From Phycisphaerae bacterium (GTDB lineage: Bacteria; Planctomycetota; Phycisphaerae; UBA1845), in the NCBI GenBank assembly GCA_021604825.1, contig BQJS01000007.1:1-53731 (forward strand): a stretch of 53,731 bases of DNA. Reading direction: 5' to 3'. A program made the translations under genes and the position numbers. A model generated the notes under the pieces. It searched no databases and was not told the DNA's origin. It saw only the letters and a program-made list of their open reading frames with translations. Below are positions 1 to 8,635 of this stretch, piece after piece. Position 1 is the stretch's first letter. Each line of letters opens with the position of its first letter.

Positions 1-344
1 CGGTGGTTGAAGGCTCCAAGCGGGGACGCACGATCGGGTTTCCCACGGCCAACTTGGCGATTGCGGATCAAATCATCCCAGCCGACGGCGTCTATGCGGG
101 AAGCGTTTTGATTGACGGATCGAATCGAAAGTGCGCGATCAGTATCGGCAGCACGCCCACTTTTGACGGGCACATCCAGCAAGTTGAGGCGTACGTGCTT
201 GACTACGATGGCGACCTTTACGGCCAAACCTTGAAACTCGAATTCATCGAACACGTTCGCGGACAAACCAAGTTTTCGTCGATCGATGCCCTGGTGTCGC
301 AGATCACCGCTGACGTCGAGTTCGTTCGCAACCTCCCGTACTGA
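1..344 (+). CDS. ribF: Riboflavin kinase / FAD synthetase, C-terminal part
   Basis: The reading frame is open from the left edge, so the gene starts outside the window and only about 113 codons are seen. They form the flavokinase domain, which phosphorylates riboflavin to FMN. The family motif GRTIGFPTANL is near the start of the visible part, and the stretch VEAYVLDYDGDLYG matches the region carrying the catalytic glutamate in this family. The N-terminal adenylyltransferase half that would convert FMN to FAD is not in view, so bifunctionality is inferred from usual bacterial RibF architecture. The stop codon is 17 nt upstream of the next gene, suggesting co-transcription. Confidence 0.93.
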   Translation, partial: VVEGSKRGRTIGFPTANLAIADQIIPADGVYAGSVLIDGSNRKCAISIGSTPTFDGHIQQVEAYVLDYDGDLYGQTLKLEFIEHVRGQTKFSSIDALVSQITADVEFVRNLPY

Positions 345-361
345 TTGATCGCGCAGGATCG

Positions 362-1426
362 GTGCAGGCACTAAAAGATTTGCGCACAAGAGATGCGATC
401 AAACAAATGGAAACTCCTGACAACAATATCAGTCAAGCAGAGGACTACGCAGCAGCAACGCAATTGCTGATGTCTTGGAAATGCCCGCTCTTATTGAGTC
501 ATGCCAATCCGGATGGAGACGCCTTGGGGTGCATTGTTGGATTGAAGACGATGCTCAAGTCGCAAGGTCGCGAAAGCATAGCGGCTGTTTATCAAGATCC
601 CTCGCAGCATCAGCGTAGTCTCACCGGTGTCGACGACGTCCATGTATTAAGCGGCGATGATGATCCGGTGTTTTCAAAGATTGATGGTGTTGTGGTCATG
701 GATACGTGTGCGATTGCACAGTTGACGCCCGTCGCAGAATGGCTTCGGGCAAAAAGTGTTCCGCGGATTGCCCTCGATCATCATAGTACCCGCGATTTGC
801 CAGCCGACTTGTATTTGATTGATACCACCGCGTCGTCGGCGACGCTCATACTATACCGCTGGGCCAAGAGTGCTGGCTGGGATATTTCAAACCAAGCCGC
901 ACAAGCGATATTCGAAGGCCTCGCGACCGATACCGGTTGGTTCCGATTCAGTAACACGACGCCCGAAGCCCTAAGGGCTGCCGCCGACTTGATTGAGTTG
1001 GGCGTCAATCTTGATGAGACCAACCAACGGATATACAACCAGGACCCAGCCTCATTACTACGATTTTCATCGATGGCCATGTCGGGCTTGGAGCTTCACG
1101 AAAACGATAGTATCGCATTGCTATGTGTGACTGAAGCGATGACAAAGAAAGCGGGCGTAACTCCGGACGATACTGGCCACGTCGTCAACCACCCGCTATC
1201 TGTAGCCTCGGTGGGAGTTTCGGCGCTGCTCGTTGATTGGGGCGATGGTGTTACCAAGTGCAGCTTTCGCAGCAAAGGCGGCGTAGACGTAGCCAAGTTA
1301 GCCGCCACCTTCGGCGGAGGCGGCCACGTGCGAGCTGCGGGAGCAAGGATCGAAGCTCCGCTTGATGATGCAAAGAAGATGGTACTTGAGAAAATTAGGA
1401 AGCGGAAAGGACTCGCTGCAGAGTAA
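362..1426 (+). CDS. nrnA: DHH/DHHA1 phosphoesterase, NrnA-like (oligoribonuclease / pAp phosphatase)
   Basis: This 354-residue protein has the two-domain DHH phosphoesterase layout. The metal-binding motifs are visible in order: HANPDGDA (about residue 48), VMDTCA (about 113) and LDHHS (about 138). The C-terminal DHHA1 substrate domain ends in the motif GGGGHVRAAG. NrnA proteins degrade very short oligoribonucleotides and dephosphorylate 3'-phosphoadenosine 5'-phosphate. GTG at 362 is chosen because AGGA lies just upstream at normal spacing; an in-frame ATG at 407 is the alternative. It follows ribF by 17 nt and is closed by a strong hairpin. In several bacteria nrnA-like genes lie near rbfA/truB/ribF, which fits this order. 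The exact substrate is inferred from family. Confidence 0.88.
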   Translation: MQALKDLRTRDAIKQMETPDNNISQAEDYAAATQLLMSWKCPLLLSHANPDGDALGCIVGLKTMLKSQGRESIAAVYQDPSQHQRSLTGVDDVHVLSGDDDPVFSKIDGVVVMDTCAIAQLTPVAEWLRAKSVPRIALDHHSTRDLPADLYLIDTTASSATLILYRWAKSAGWDISNQAAQAIFEGLATDTGWFRFSNTTPEALRAAADLIELGVNLDETNQRIYNQDPASLLRFSSMAMSGLELHENDSIALLCVTEAMTKKAGVTPDDTGHVVNHPLSVASVGVSALLVDWGDGVTKCSFRSKGGVDVAKLAATFGGGGHVRAAGARIEAPLDDAKKMVLEKIRKRKGLAAE

Positions 1427-1488
1427 GAGAGGATTCGTGGGTTGGAAATCGAACCGTCGAGCGTTCAAGTTTGACGCATTAGAATTGG

Positions 1489-1526
1489 AAGAGCCCCGCA
1501 GACGTTTTGTTTGCGGGGCTCTTTTC
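1489..1526. terminator. Bidirectional rho-independent terminator between nrnA and ppdK
   Basis: A perfect 12-bp stem (1489-1500 with 1512-1523) rich in G and C encloses an 11-nt loop and is followed by TTTTC reading rightward. It lies between convergent genes and would stop transcripts from the nrnA side; the minus-strand copy has only a short pyrimidine run after the stem, so its effect on ppdK transcripts is less certain. Confidence 0.85.
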
Positions 1527-1568
1527 AAATTCGATCGGCTGGCTGAAAATGGCTAACGCTACTAAAGG

Positions 1569-4500
1569 CTAGCGGCGTTTGGCCTTCTTTTTCTTTTTCG
1601 CCTTTTTCTTCGGTGATTTCTTTGCTGATTTTTTCTTGGCGGCTTTCTTCTTGGTCGCCTTTTTCTTTGTCACTTTCTTTTTGGCGGATTTCTTTTTAGT
1701 GGTCTTCTTCTTCGCCGTTTTCTTTTTCGGAGCGGCTTTTTTCTTCTTGGTTGCCTTCTGCTTGGTTGATTTCTTGCTGGTGGTGGCTTTTGCTTTGGCT
1801 GGTAATTTCTTGCGTGGTTTCTTGGAGGTGGATTCCTCTTCGATCACCACTTGGGCAGCTGCGAGCCTTGCGACTGGGACGCGGTAGGGGCTACATGACA
1901 CGTAGTCCATTCCGACACGATGGCAGAAGTACACGGACTCGGGGTCGCCGCCATGTTCGCCGCAGATCCCGATCTTCAATTTTGGCTTGGTGCTGCGACC
2001 TTTTTCAATACCCCACTTCACGAGCATGCCCACACCGTCCTGATCGAGCGATTGGAATGGGTCGTCGGGGAAGATGCCGGCTTTGGCCGAGTCTACGTAA
2101 TCGGGAAGGAATCGTCCGGCGTCGTCGCGGCTTAGTCCCATCGTGGTCTGCGTCAGGTCGTTGGTTCCGAAGCTGAAGAAGTCCGCCACCTCAGCGATGC
2201 GATCGCCCAAGAGCGCTGCACGTGGGGTTTCGATCATCGTACCGACCATATAGTTCAGCGAGACACCCTCGCCGGCCAAAATCGCATCGGCGGTCGCTTT
2301 GGTGCGTTCGGTCAGGATTCTCAACTCGACCGGGTCGATGGTTAACGGAATCATGATTTCGGGGAGTACCTTGATGCCCCGACGTTTGGAGTTGATAGCG
2401 GCTTCGATGATCGCCCGCACCTGCATCTCAAGGATTTCGGGATAGGTGATCGCCAATCGACACCCACGATGACCAAGCATCGGATTGGATTCGTGAAGTT
2501 GTTCGGTGCGTTGCTCGATGAAGGCGCGGCTTACGCCAGTATGCGACGCAAGTCGATCGACGTCAGCCGACGTGTTCGGGAGGAACTCATGCAATGGCGG
2601 ATCGACCAAGCGAATGGTCACTGGGAAGCCGTTCATCGCCTCGAATATTCCTTCGAAGTCGCCGCGCTGGAAGGGCAGCAATTTGTCGAGGGCGGTGCGT
2701 CGTGATTCCTCGTTGTCGGCAACGATCATTTCCTGAATCGCCAATCGACGCTCTTCGGTTTCAAAGAACATGTGCTCGGTGCGACACAGACCGATGCCTT
2801 CGGCGCCCAGTGAGATGGCCTTGCTCGAATCTTCTGGTGTATCCGCGTTGGTGCGGACGCCGAGTTTGCGGCGTTGGTCGCACCATTTCATCAGTTCGTC
2901 GTATTCCTTCGGTGCCGATGGGGGAACCAATTTGAATTGGTCTTGGTAGATCGTTCCGGTCGAACCGTCGAGTGTGATGAAATCGCCCGCCGACAGCGTA
3001 GTGCCATTCATTGACATTTTCTTGGCGGCGTAATCGATCTGCAGTTTCTCGCAGCCAACGATGCAGCACTTGCCCCAACCGCGAGCGACGACGGCTGCGT
3101 GGGAGGTCTTGCCGCCCGTTGCGGTGAGGATGCCCTGCGACGCGTGCATGCCGCCAACATCTTCGGGCGACGTTTCTTTGCGAACCAGGATGACTTTGCT
3201 TCCGCCGGCTGCATGCTCTTCAGCCTCCGCTGCGGTGAAGCAAATGCGTCCGCAAGCCGCGCCGGGTACTGCGTTGATGCCCGTGCCCATTTCTTTGGAC
3301 TGCAATTCGGACGCGCTGATGTCCGGGTCGATGACCGGATAGAAGAGTCGCTCGATGTCCGCGCCGGTAATGCGGGCGATGGCGGCGTCCTTCGTGATGA
3401 CAGGCTTGGCAGCCAACTTCGCGTAACGCTTGGGCAGGTATTTCTTGCGGACGAGGCGGTTGACTTCGTGGCGGCTGAGCGTGGGCTTGGTGGCCTGCTC
3501 AACTGCGATTCTAAAGGCTGCCCCTGGGCTACGCTTGCCGTTGCGACATTGCAGCATGTAAAGCTTGTTGCGTTCGATCGTGAACTCAAGGTCCTGCATG
3601 TCCTTGTAGTGAAGCTCGAGCATGACGCGAACGGCTTCAAGTTGTTCGTATGCTTCGGGCATGACGTTGCGCAACTCGCTTAAGCGGACCGGTGTCCGCA
3701 CGCCAGCCACGACGTCTTCACCCTGCGCGTTGATCAGCAGGTCGCCGTAGAATGTGTTTTCGCCGGTGCTGGGGTCGCGGGTGAAGCACACGCCCGTTCC
3801 GCAATCGTCACCCATGTTGCCGAAGACCATCTGGCAAATATTGACGGCCGTCCCACCCAGTCCGGTGATGCGTTCGACTTGGCGATAGGTGATCGCCTTG
3901 TCAGCCATCCAACTATCGAAGACCGCGTTGATCGCGCCTTTTAATTGCTCGAACGGATTCTGTGGAAATTTTTCGCCCGCACCGCGTTCGTAAATTCCCT
4001 TGAATTCACTGATGATTTTTTCGAGCTCGGATTCGTTGAGTTCCGTATCAAGCACCGATTCATGCTGCGGTTTTCCGATTCGCTGGCGGGTTTGGTTGTC
4101 TTTGACGCTGTCGAAGGCTTCGTCGAAAATTTCTCGGTTGATTCCTTTTGCCGTCGCGCCAAACATCATAATGAAACGTCGGTATGCATCGAGTGCGAAT
4201 CGGCGGTTGGACGACGCCTTGGCCAACCCTTCGACAGACTCGTCGTTGAGGCCAAGGTTGAGGATCGTTTCCATCATGCCAGGCATGGAGACTGCGGCTC
4301 CGGAGCGTACGGAAACGAGCAATGGGTTTTTCTTGTCGCCCAGTTTCTTTTTGCAAGCCCTCTCGAGCTTGCGCAAATTGTCTTTGACTTGTTGCTCCAG
4401 ACCGACGGGCCAACGATTGCCGCGCTTTGTAAACTCGGCGCATGCCTCGGTCGTGATGGTATAGCCAGCCGGTACAGGCAGGCCGATGCGCGTCATTTCC

Positions 4501-4601
4501 GCGAGACCGGCACCCTTTCCGCCCAGGAGTTGTTTTTGCGTTCCGTCGCCTTCGGTCTTGTTTCCACCGAAGAAATACACCCACTTTGTCTTCTTGGCCA
4601 T
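1569..4601 (-). CDS. ppdK: Pyruvate, phosphate dikinase with lysine-rich C-terminal tail
   Basis: The enzyme interconverts pyruvate, ATP and phosphate with phosphoenolpyruvate, AMP and pyrophosphate. The N-terminal nucleotide-binding domain shows GGKGAGLAEM, the swivelling domain carries the phosphohistidine motif TGGKTSHAAVVARG (about residue 490), and the C-terminal PEP/pyruvate domain ends with the catalytic-cysteine motif CGEHGGDP. These account for about 920 residues, the usual family length. A further 87 residues (coded by 1572-1832) are almost only Lys, Ala, Thr and Ser in KKK-xx repeats, which is not part of the family. Start choice: GGAG lies 9 nt before the ATG at 4601; ATG 4607 and TTG 4616 are in frame but too close to that ribosome-binding site. 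A consensus-like promoter lies just upstream. Confidence 0.96.
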   Translation of the reverse strand: MAKKTKWVYFFGGNKTEGDGTQKQLLGGKGAGLAEMTRIGLPVPAGYTITTEACAEFTKRGNRWPVGLEQQVKDNLRKLERACKKKLGDKKNPLLVSVRSGAAVSMPGMMETILNLGLNDESVEGLAKASSNRRFALDAYRRFIMMFGATAKGINREIFDEAFDSVKDNQTRQRIGKPQHESVLDTELNESELEKIISEFKGIYERGAGEKFPQNPFEQLKGAINAVFDSWMADKAITYRQVERITGLGGTAVNICQMVFGNMGDDCGTGVCFTRDPSTGENTFYGDLLINAQGEDVVAGVRTPVRLSELRNVMPEAYEQLEAVRVMLELHYKDMQDLEFTIERNKLYMLQCRNGKRSPGAAFRIAVEQATKPTLSRHEVNRLVRKKYLPKRYAKLAAKPVITKDAAIARITGADIERLFYPVIDPDISASELQSKEMGTGINAVPGAACGRICFTAAEAEEHAAGGSKVILVRKETSPEDVGGMHASQGILTATGGKTSHAAVVARGWGKCCIVGCEKLQIDYAAKKMSMNGTTLSAGDFITLDGSTGTIYQDQFKLVPPSAPKEYDELMKWCDQRRKLGVRTNADTPEDSSKAISLGAEGIGLCRTEHMFFETEERRLAIQEMIVADNEESRRTALDKLLPFQRGDFEGIFEAMNGFPVTIRLVDPPLHEFLPNTSADVDRLASHTGVSRAFIEQRTEQLHESNPMLGHRGCRLAITYPEILEMQVRAIIEAAINSKRRGIKVLPEIMIPLTIDPVELRILTERTKATADAILAGEGVSLNYMVGTMIETPRAALLGDRIAEVADFFSFGTNDLTQTTMGLSRDDAGRFLPDYVDSAKAGIFPDDPFQSLDQDGVGMLVKWGIEKGRSTKPKLKIGICGEHGGDPESVYFCHRVGMDYVSCSPYRVPVARLAAAQVVIEEESTSKKPRKKLPAKAKATTSKKSTKQKATKKKKAAPKKKTAKKKTTKKKSAKKKVTKKKATKKKAAKKKSAKKSPKKKAKKKKKAKRR

Positions 4602-4645
4602 CGCCATGCTCTCCAAAATAACAGCCTCACTTGCAATCGCGCGCC

Positions 4646-4673
4646 ACTATAGATGGCGGGTATTTGGTGTCAA
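4646..4673 (-). promoter_or_regulatory. Sigma-70-type promoter of ppdK
   Basis: On the minus strand a perfect TTGACA (4668-4673) is followed after 16 nt by TATAGT (4646-4651), one base from TATAAT. Transcription would start near 4639, giving a leader of about 38 nt that includes the GGAG before the chosen ppdK start. This is the best promoter match seen in the window. Confidence 0.75.
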
Positions 4674-4930
4674 CGAGGATTCCATCGATCGGTGGCGGCG
4701 CGGTGGGCGACTCGCGCACCTTGGCGCTGTCATGTGTGCAGATTAGACTTAGACGACTTGTTAGAAGAATCGGCTTGTGAGTTTTTAAGTCGCAGCCATC
4801 AAGTCCGTTGCGCAACCGCAGACGTGGTTCGATCCATCTTGCGTTGGGCGATATGGGCGATGTCCACGAGCGGCGCGATGAACGCTGCATGAAACTGTTT
4901 CCACACAAACATTGAAAACGAAGCGATTGA
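4674..4930. other. Divergent intergenic region ppdK / gspE1
   Basis: This is the rest of the 314-bp-plus gap between the ppdK promoter and the first secretion ATPase. It should hold the promoter and leader of the plus-strand secretion cluster, but I see no convincing -35/-10 pair. No ribosome-binding site of good quality precedes the ATG at 4931. No coding sequence or repeat is apparent. Confidence 0.5.
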
Positions 4931-6688
4931 ATGGCACGCAAGAAAAAGAAACTTGGTGAGATCCTGCTCGGGTGGGGCATCGTTGACGAAAACGCGATTG
5001 CCCAAGCGCTTGAGTATGGCATGCAGAACGGTAAGCGCATCGGTGAGGCGCTGATTGAACTGGAGCTGTGCGAAGAAGAACCGGTGATCAAAGCGCTGGC
5101 TTCGCAGTTGGGGCTTGAGTTCATCGACCTCGACAAGTTTGTCATTCCGAGGGAGGCGTTCCAACTCATTCCCCCCAAGATCGTTCGCAAGCATCTGGTG
5201 CTGCCCATTGGGGAAGAGGGTGACAAGCTCAAGGTCATCATCACCGATCCACTCGATTTGGATACCTTCGACTTGCTGAAGTTTCACTTGGGCAAGGAGC
5301 TTATTCCACATCTCGCGCCCGAGGGTCGAGTCCGCAAGTTCATCGACGAGATGCTGAGCAAGATGACGGACGATCTGTCGCAGTCGATGGCCAGTATCGA
5401 CGCCAGTATCAACCAAGCCAGTATCGACCTCGCCGAAGCCAATGGGGCAAAGGCAAAAAAGAAAGACGATGAAGAAGACGGTGACGCGCCGATCATTCGG
5501 CTGCTCAACCACATCATCGGTGAAGCGGTCCGGGCGCGGGCGAGCGATATTCATATTGAACCGATGACCGACCGGGTGCGGGTGCGCTATCGCATCGACG
5601 GTGTGTGCCACATTCGCGACGACATTCCCAAGAACATCCAAAATGCAGTGATGACCCGAATGAAGATTATTTCGGGGATGGACATCGCCGAAAAGCGCAT
5701 TCCGCAGGACGGCCGAATCAAGATGAAATTCGCCGGTAATCGGATCGACTTTCGCGTGAGTTGCTGTCCGACGTATCACGGTGAAAGCACGGTACTTCGT
5801 ATTTTGCGCCCCGAGTCGGCGAGCGTGGGTGTGTCGGCGCTGGGGTTTGGCGAAGAGGACTACGAGGCGTTTCTACGCATTATTCGTAGGCCCAACGGCA
5901 TTTTCCTGGTAACCGGGCCCACGGGTTCCGGAAAGACCACCACGCTGTATTCAGCCCTTCAGGAACTCAACCGGCCGGACAAGAAAATTATCACGGCAGA
6001 AGACCCGGTCGAATACAACTTCGCAGGCATGAACCAATGTCAGGTGCGAGAAGACATTGGCATGACGTTTGGCATCATTCTTCGCGCCATGCTTCGTCAG
6101 GCACCGAACATTATTCTGGTTGGTGAAATTCGAGACCGCGAGGTGGGTGATGTCGCGATTCAGGCGGCGCTCACCGGTCACCTCGTCTTTAGCACGTTGC
6201 ATACGAACGACGCTCCTTCTGCGATCACGCGATTGATCGACATGGGGATCAAGCCGTTCTTGGTGGCGAGTTCAATTCAAGCGATTCTTGCCCAGCGCTT
6301 GATCCGGACGGTTTGCAAAGAGTGCAAGGTCGAGGACACCAAGCCCGACAAATTCAAACTCAAACTGCTCGGCTTTACCGATGAAGAATTGACCGGGGCT
6401 ACGATCAGCAAAGGGGCTGGTTGCAACCGTTGTGGTGGAACCGGTTACCACGGTCGCTTGGGTATTTTTGAAATGTTGCAACTCAACAATGAAATTCGCG
6501 AGCTGGCGTTTAACCGTGCGCCCGCTGGCCAGTTGCGAAAAGCCGCGCTTGCATCGGGCATGCGTTCTTTGCGCGACGACGGAAAAATGAAGATCCTCAA
6601 GGGTATTACGACGCCTGAAGAAGTGCTGCGCGTCGCGCAGTCTGAAACGTTGGTGCAGTCGGACTTGGATGAAGACGAAGCCGCCTAG
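4931..6688 (+). CDS. gspE: Type II secretion / type IV pilus assembly ATPase GspE/PilB (copy 1)
   Basis: A 585-residue hexameric traffic ATPase that would power pseudopilus extension from the cytoplasmic face of the inner membrane. The N-terminus has an MshEN-type domain (about residues 5-70, RIGEALIELEL). The ATPase core has Walker A GPTGSGKT at 329-336, an Asp-box region (TAEDPVEY), Walker B (ILVGEIRD) and the His-box region (STLHTNDAPSA). A four-cysteine zinc module (CKECK ... CNRCGG) follows, as in GspE. It begins a co-directional cluster and is followed 62 nt later by a second ATPase of the same family. GspE and PilB cannot be separated by sequence alone; the neighbouring large pseudopilins and GspK-like gene favour a GspE role. 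Confidence 0.95.
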   Translation: MARKKKKLGEILLGWGIVDENAIAQALEYGMQNGKRIGEALIELELCEEEPVIKALASQLGLEFIDLDKFVIPREAFQLIPPKIVRKHLVLPIGEEGDKLKVIITDPLDLDTFDLLKFHLGKELIPHLAPEGRVRKFIDEMLSKMTDDLSQSMASIDASINQASIDLAEANGAKAKKKDDEEDGDAPIIRLLNHIIGEAVRARASDIHIEPMTDRVRVRYRIDGVCHIRDDIPKNIQNAVMTRMKIISGMDIAEKRIPQDGRIKMKFAGNRIDFRVSCCPTYHGESTVLRILRPESASVGVSALGFGEEDYEAFLRIIRRPNGIFLVTGPTGSGKTTTLYSALQELNRPDKKIITAEDPVEYNFAGMNQCQVREDIGMTFGIILRAMLRQAPNIILVGEIRDREVGDVAIQAALTGHLVFSTLHTNDAPSAITRLIDMGIKPFLVASSIQAILAQRLIRTVCKECKVEDTKPDKFKLKLLGFTDEELTGATISKGAGCNRCGGTGYHGRLGIFEMLQLNNEIRELAFNRAPAGQLRKAALASGMRSLRDDGKMKILKGITTPEEVLRVAQSETLVQSDLDEDEAA

Positions 6689-6750
6689 AAATACTAACAT
6701 TTGCACGCGCGAATGTGCGCTTGAGCAGATAGCAAGATAAGGTCACCAAT

Positions 6751-8502
6751 ATGTCGGATCGCAAGATACCTCCCATCGAACAACTCCGTGGGCGCCAGTT
6801 GGGCAGAATCCTCATAAAAATGGGGAAAATCCGCCGCGCCGAAGTTCATGAGGCCCTCAAACTTCAAAAGGAACGTCGTCGTCCGATCGGGGCTATTCTT
6901 GTCGAGTTGGCCCACATCACGGAAGAAGATCTCAACATCGCGCTGGCCGCCCAGGTTGGGATGGAAATGACCAACCTTGGTGGGATGGATATTCCCGCCG
7001 AGATCATCGCGCTGGTCCCGCAACAGATGGCTGCGACCTATCGCGTGATTCCGTTTGACTTCGATCCGGGTACGAACCGCCTTTCGGTCGCGATGGCCTC
7101 GCCGGACAATTTCCACGCCACCGACGACATGCAGACGTTGCTTGGATTCAAGATCCAAGCATTCATTTGCACGGAAGCCGAAGTCCAAACAGCGCTCGAT
7201 CGCTATTACCCAGAGGGTGGCGGCGAATCGATGAGCGGTTTGATCGATGAGATTTCCGGCGATGAAGATTTGGCCAAGTTTGAAGGGCGTGGCGAGAGCA
7301 TCGACCTTGAAGACCTTAAGGAGATGGCCGACTCCAATCCGGTCAAGCGCTTGCTCAACCTTGTGCTGCTTCAGGCCATTCGCGACAAAGCATCCGACAT
7401 TCACTTTGAACCGTTTGAAGATGAATTCAAGATGCGCTATCGCATCGACGGCGTGTTGTACGACATGGTTCCGCCGCCCAAACACATCGCGGCTGCCATC
7501 GCGTCGCGCGTGAAGGTTTTGGCAAATCTCGATATCGCTGAGCGAAGAGTTCCGCAGGACGGTCGTATTGAATTGCAGATGCATGGTAACCCGATCGATC
7601 TGCGTGTCTCGATCTTGCCGACGATGTTTGGCGAGAGCGTCGTCATGCGTGTTCTGGATCGGGCGAACGTCCAGCTAGATCTCGACCGAATCGGTTTGCG
7701 GGACGATGACCTTCTGGTGTTCAATCAACTCATTCGCAAACCCAACGGGATCGTGGTCAATACGGGCCCGACCGGTTCGGGTAAGACGACGACGCTTTAT
7801 GCAGCGCTCAATTCCCTAAACGACCCCGAGACAAAAATCCTGACGGCTGAGGATCCGGTCGAATACGATATTGATGGGTTGTGCCAGGTGCAGGTTCGCC
7901 CGGACGTGGGCTTGACGTTCGGAAAAGCGCTGCGGAGTTTCCTGCGTCAGGACCCGGATGTGATCCTGGTGGGTGAGGTTCGCGACCTTGAAACCGCCCA
8001 AATCAGCGTTCAAGCCTCGTTGACGGGACACCTGGTATTCACCACGCTTCACACGAACGACGCCCCGTCTTCAATTGCCCGACTGCTGGATCTCGGTTTG
8101 GACAGCTTCTTGATTACAGCCACACTTGAAGCCGTCGTGGCTCAGCGGCTTTGTCGTAAGATCTGTGCCAATTGCAAGACTGAGTTCACGCCGTCGGAAG
8201 AGATGTTGATGGAGTTGGCGATTACGCCTGACGACATCGGTGATCAGCCGTTCTATTACGGTCGCGGTTGTGATTATTGTAATAACACGGGTTATCGCGG
8301 TCGGCTTGGGATTTTCGAGATCATGGTTCTCGATGATCACCTTCGCGAGCTCATCATGCGTCATGCTTCGTCGAACCTGCTGCGTCAGGAAGCGATCAAG
8401 CGAGGCATGAGGACCCTCCGAGAGAGTGGGTTGAAGGCGATTTTTGACGGTCAAACGACAATCGAAGAAGTGGTGAAGGAAACGCTCTTCGACGAGAATT
8501 AG
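6751..8502 (+). CDS. Type II secretion / type IV pilus assembly ATPase GspE/PilB (copy 2)
   Basis: A second complete 583-residue GspE/PilB ATPase, paralogous to the preceding gene. It has the N-terminal MshEN-like domain (PIGAILVELAHI), Walker A GPTGSGKT at 339-346, TAEDPVEY, Walker B ILVGEVRD, the STLHTND-type His box as TTLHTNDAPSS, and the four-cysteine module CANCK ... CDYCNN. Both copies keep all catalytic motifs, so neither is obviously a dead duplicate, and neither has the shorter PilT architecture since both carry the N-terminal domain and zinc module. It lies 133 nt before gspF and is probably in the same transcription unit. Confidence 0.94.
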   Translation: MSDRKIPPIEQLRGRQLGRILIKMGKIRRAEVHEALKLQKERRRPIGAILVELAHITEEDLNIALAAQVGMEMTNLGGMDIPAEIIALVPQQMAATYRVIPFDFDPGTNRLSVAMASPDNFHATDDMQTLLGFKIQAFICTEAEVQTALDRYYPEGGGESMSGLIDEISGDEDLAKFEGRGESIDLEDLKEMADSNPVKRLLNLVLLQAIRDKASDIHFEPFEDEFKMRYRIDGVLYDMVPPPKHIAAAIASRVKVLANLDIAERRVPQDGRIELQMHGNPIDLRVSILPTMFGESVVMRVLDRANVQLDLDRIGLRDDDLLVFNQLIRKPNGIVVNTGPTGSGKTTTLYAALNSLNDPETKILTAEDPVEYDIDGLCQVQVRPDVGLTFGKALRSFLRQDPDVILVGEVRDLETAQISVQASLTGHLVFTTLHTNDAPSSIARLLDLGLDSFLITATLEAVVAQRLCRKICANCKTEFTPSEEMLMELAITPDDIGDQPFYYGRGCDYCNNTGYRGRLGIFEIMVLDDHLRELIMRHASSNLLRQEAIKRGMRTLRESGLKAIFDGQTTIEEVVKETLFDEN

Positions 8503-8635
8503 CGGCCGACACAATCCCGCAACCGTAACGACTGTTCTTTTCCGTAGTCGTCTGTGCGGGGCTGGCTTTGGCATCAATATTTATTCTGCCCGGCGAGCAT
8601 CAAGATAATCGGATCCATTGGTTGAGGTGAGTACG

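Noticed and set aside
1579..1887. Phe-rich open frame on the plus strand opposite the ppdK tail
   Set aside because: It is the antisense of the lysine-rich AAG-repeat region; poly-Phe composition is a by-product and there is no ribosome-binding site.
4799..5779. 326-codon open frame antisense to gspE1
   Set aside because: It overlaps a well-supported ATPase on the other strand and shows no family; long shadows are expected in this base composition.
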